From DASRJX01 sp035649235 (GTDB taxonomy: Bacteria; Acidobacteriota; Polarisedimenticolia; Gp22-AA2), in the NCBI GenBank assembly GCA_035649235.1, contig DASRJX010000199.1, positions 1 to 14,888 of the forward strand: a stretch of 14,888 nucleotides of DNA, in the 5' to 3' direction. Shown here piece by piece: positions 14,663 through 14,888 of this stretch (the first letter of the stretch is position 1; the number at the start of each line of letters is the position of its first letter). The position numbers and the translations under genes were made by a program. The notes under the pieces were generated by a model. That model did not search any database, was not told the DNA's origin, and saw nothing but the letters and a program-made list of their open reading frames with translations.

Positions 14663-14888
14663 GTCCGGCCGGGCCAGAGAGCTCAGCGTAGGAGCGGTCG
14701 TGTCGGTGGGCCTGATCATCTTCGCGGTCGCCATCCTGGCGGTCAGCAAGGAGTCGCGGCTGTTCGTGCCGAAGGTCCGCTACTGGAGCCGCTTCAGCAA
14801 CACGAGCGGCCTCGCCACCGGCTCGCCCGTCCGCCTCGTGGGGGTCCAGGTGGGCACCGTGGAGTCGATCGAGTTTCCCAAGGAGCTC
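14655..14888 (+). CDS. mlaD: MlaD-like MCE-domain protein, N-terminal part (cut by window edge)
   Basis: The first 78 codons are visible. After a short cytoplasmic tail (MPESGRARELSVGA) comes a single membrane segment (about residues 13-30). It leads to the start of an MCE/MlaD domain, recognisable by SNTSGLATGSPVRLVGVQVG followed by TVESIEF (about 49-75). The protein would be anchored in the inner membrane with the MCE ring in the periplasm, binding lipid carried by MlaE/MlaF. The ATG overlaps the end of mlaF by 8 bp and is preceded by GGAGG at a workable distance (14639-14643). Whether it is a short single-MCE MlaD or a longer needle-forming member depends on sequence beyond the window. Confidence 0.92.
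   Translation, partial: MPESGRARELSVGAVVSVGLIIFAVAILAVSKESRLFVPKVRYWSRFSNTSGLATGSPVRLVGVQVGTVESIEFPKEL

Overview
The window is a gene-dense, GC-rich stretch of chromosome from a Gram-negative (diderm) bacterium. Diderm status follows from a large outer-membrane beta-barrel protein, an Mla/MCE phospholipid transporter and a signal peptide. The combination of high GC, very short intergenic regions, exopolysaccharide genes of the exosortase-A (XrtA/PEP-CTERM) type and TTGAC-N17-TAGAxT promoters would fit an Acidobacteriota-like or similar soil/sediment lineage. That placement is inference; no marker gene here fixes the phylum. I see no tRNA, rRNA, insertion sequence, CRISPR array or prophage gene.

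Left part (1-6019, all on the minus strand) is an exopolysaccharide/surface-glycan block. In transcription order it holds a GNAT acetyltransferase, a DUF3473-type XrtA-like polysaccharide deacetylase, a second polysaccharide deacetylase, a glutamine-hydrolysing asparagine synthase-like amidotransferase, a radical SAM/SPASM protein and the first 36 codons of a membrane protein cut by the window edge. The two deacetylases and the amidotransferase overlap end to end (ATGA, TGATG) and have a consensus promoter just after the GNAT gene. The radical SAM gene and the edge gene (ATGA overlap) follow after a 96 bp gap that holds another promoter.

Middle part (6020-9077): a SAM-dependent methyltransferase runs to the right and converges, with a 16 bp overlap of coding ends, on a second asparagine synthase-like amidotransferase on the minus strand. 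Together with the left block these genes probably decorate a surface polysaccharide through amidation, deacetylation, acylation and methylation.

Right part (9078-14888) concerns the envelope. A 1044-residue secreted outer-membrane protein joins a glycoside-hydrolase-like domain that has lost its catalytic residues, a LolA-like middle domain and a C-terminal beta-barrel. It converges with a 14 bp overlap on a PlsC-like acyltransferase. This is followed by an mlaE-mlaF-mlaD transporter operon whose third gene is cut by the right edge.

The layout is three divergent gene pairs with back-to-back promoters (6020-6135, 9078-9184, 13005-13143) alternating with two convergent pairs whose 3' ends overlap. 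Several promoters place the predicted transcription start within about 0-10 nt of the start codon, with no Shine-Dalgarno sequence, so leaderless translation seems common. The barrel protein and the Mla operon share a nearly identical extended promoter. This suggests co-expression and is the basis for the main hypothesis offered here: that the barrel fusion protein is an outer-membrane partner of the lipid transporter. No gap longer than 139 bp lacks a gene.
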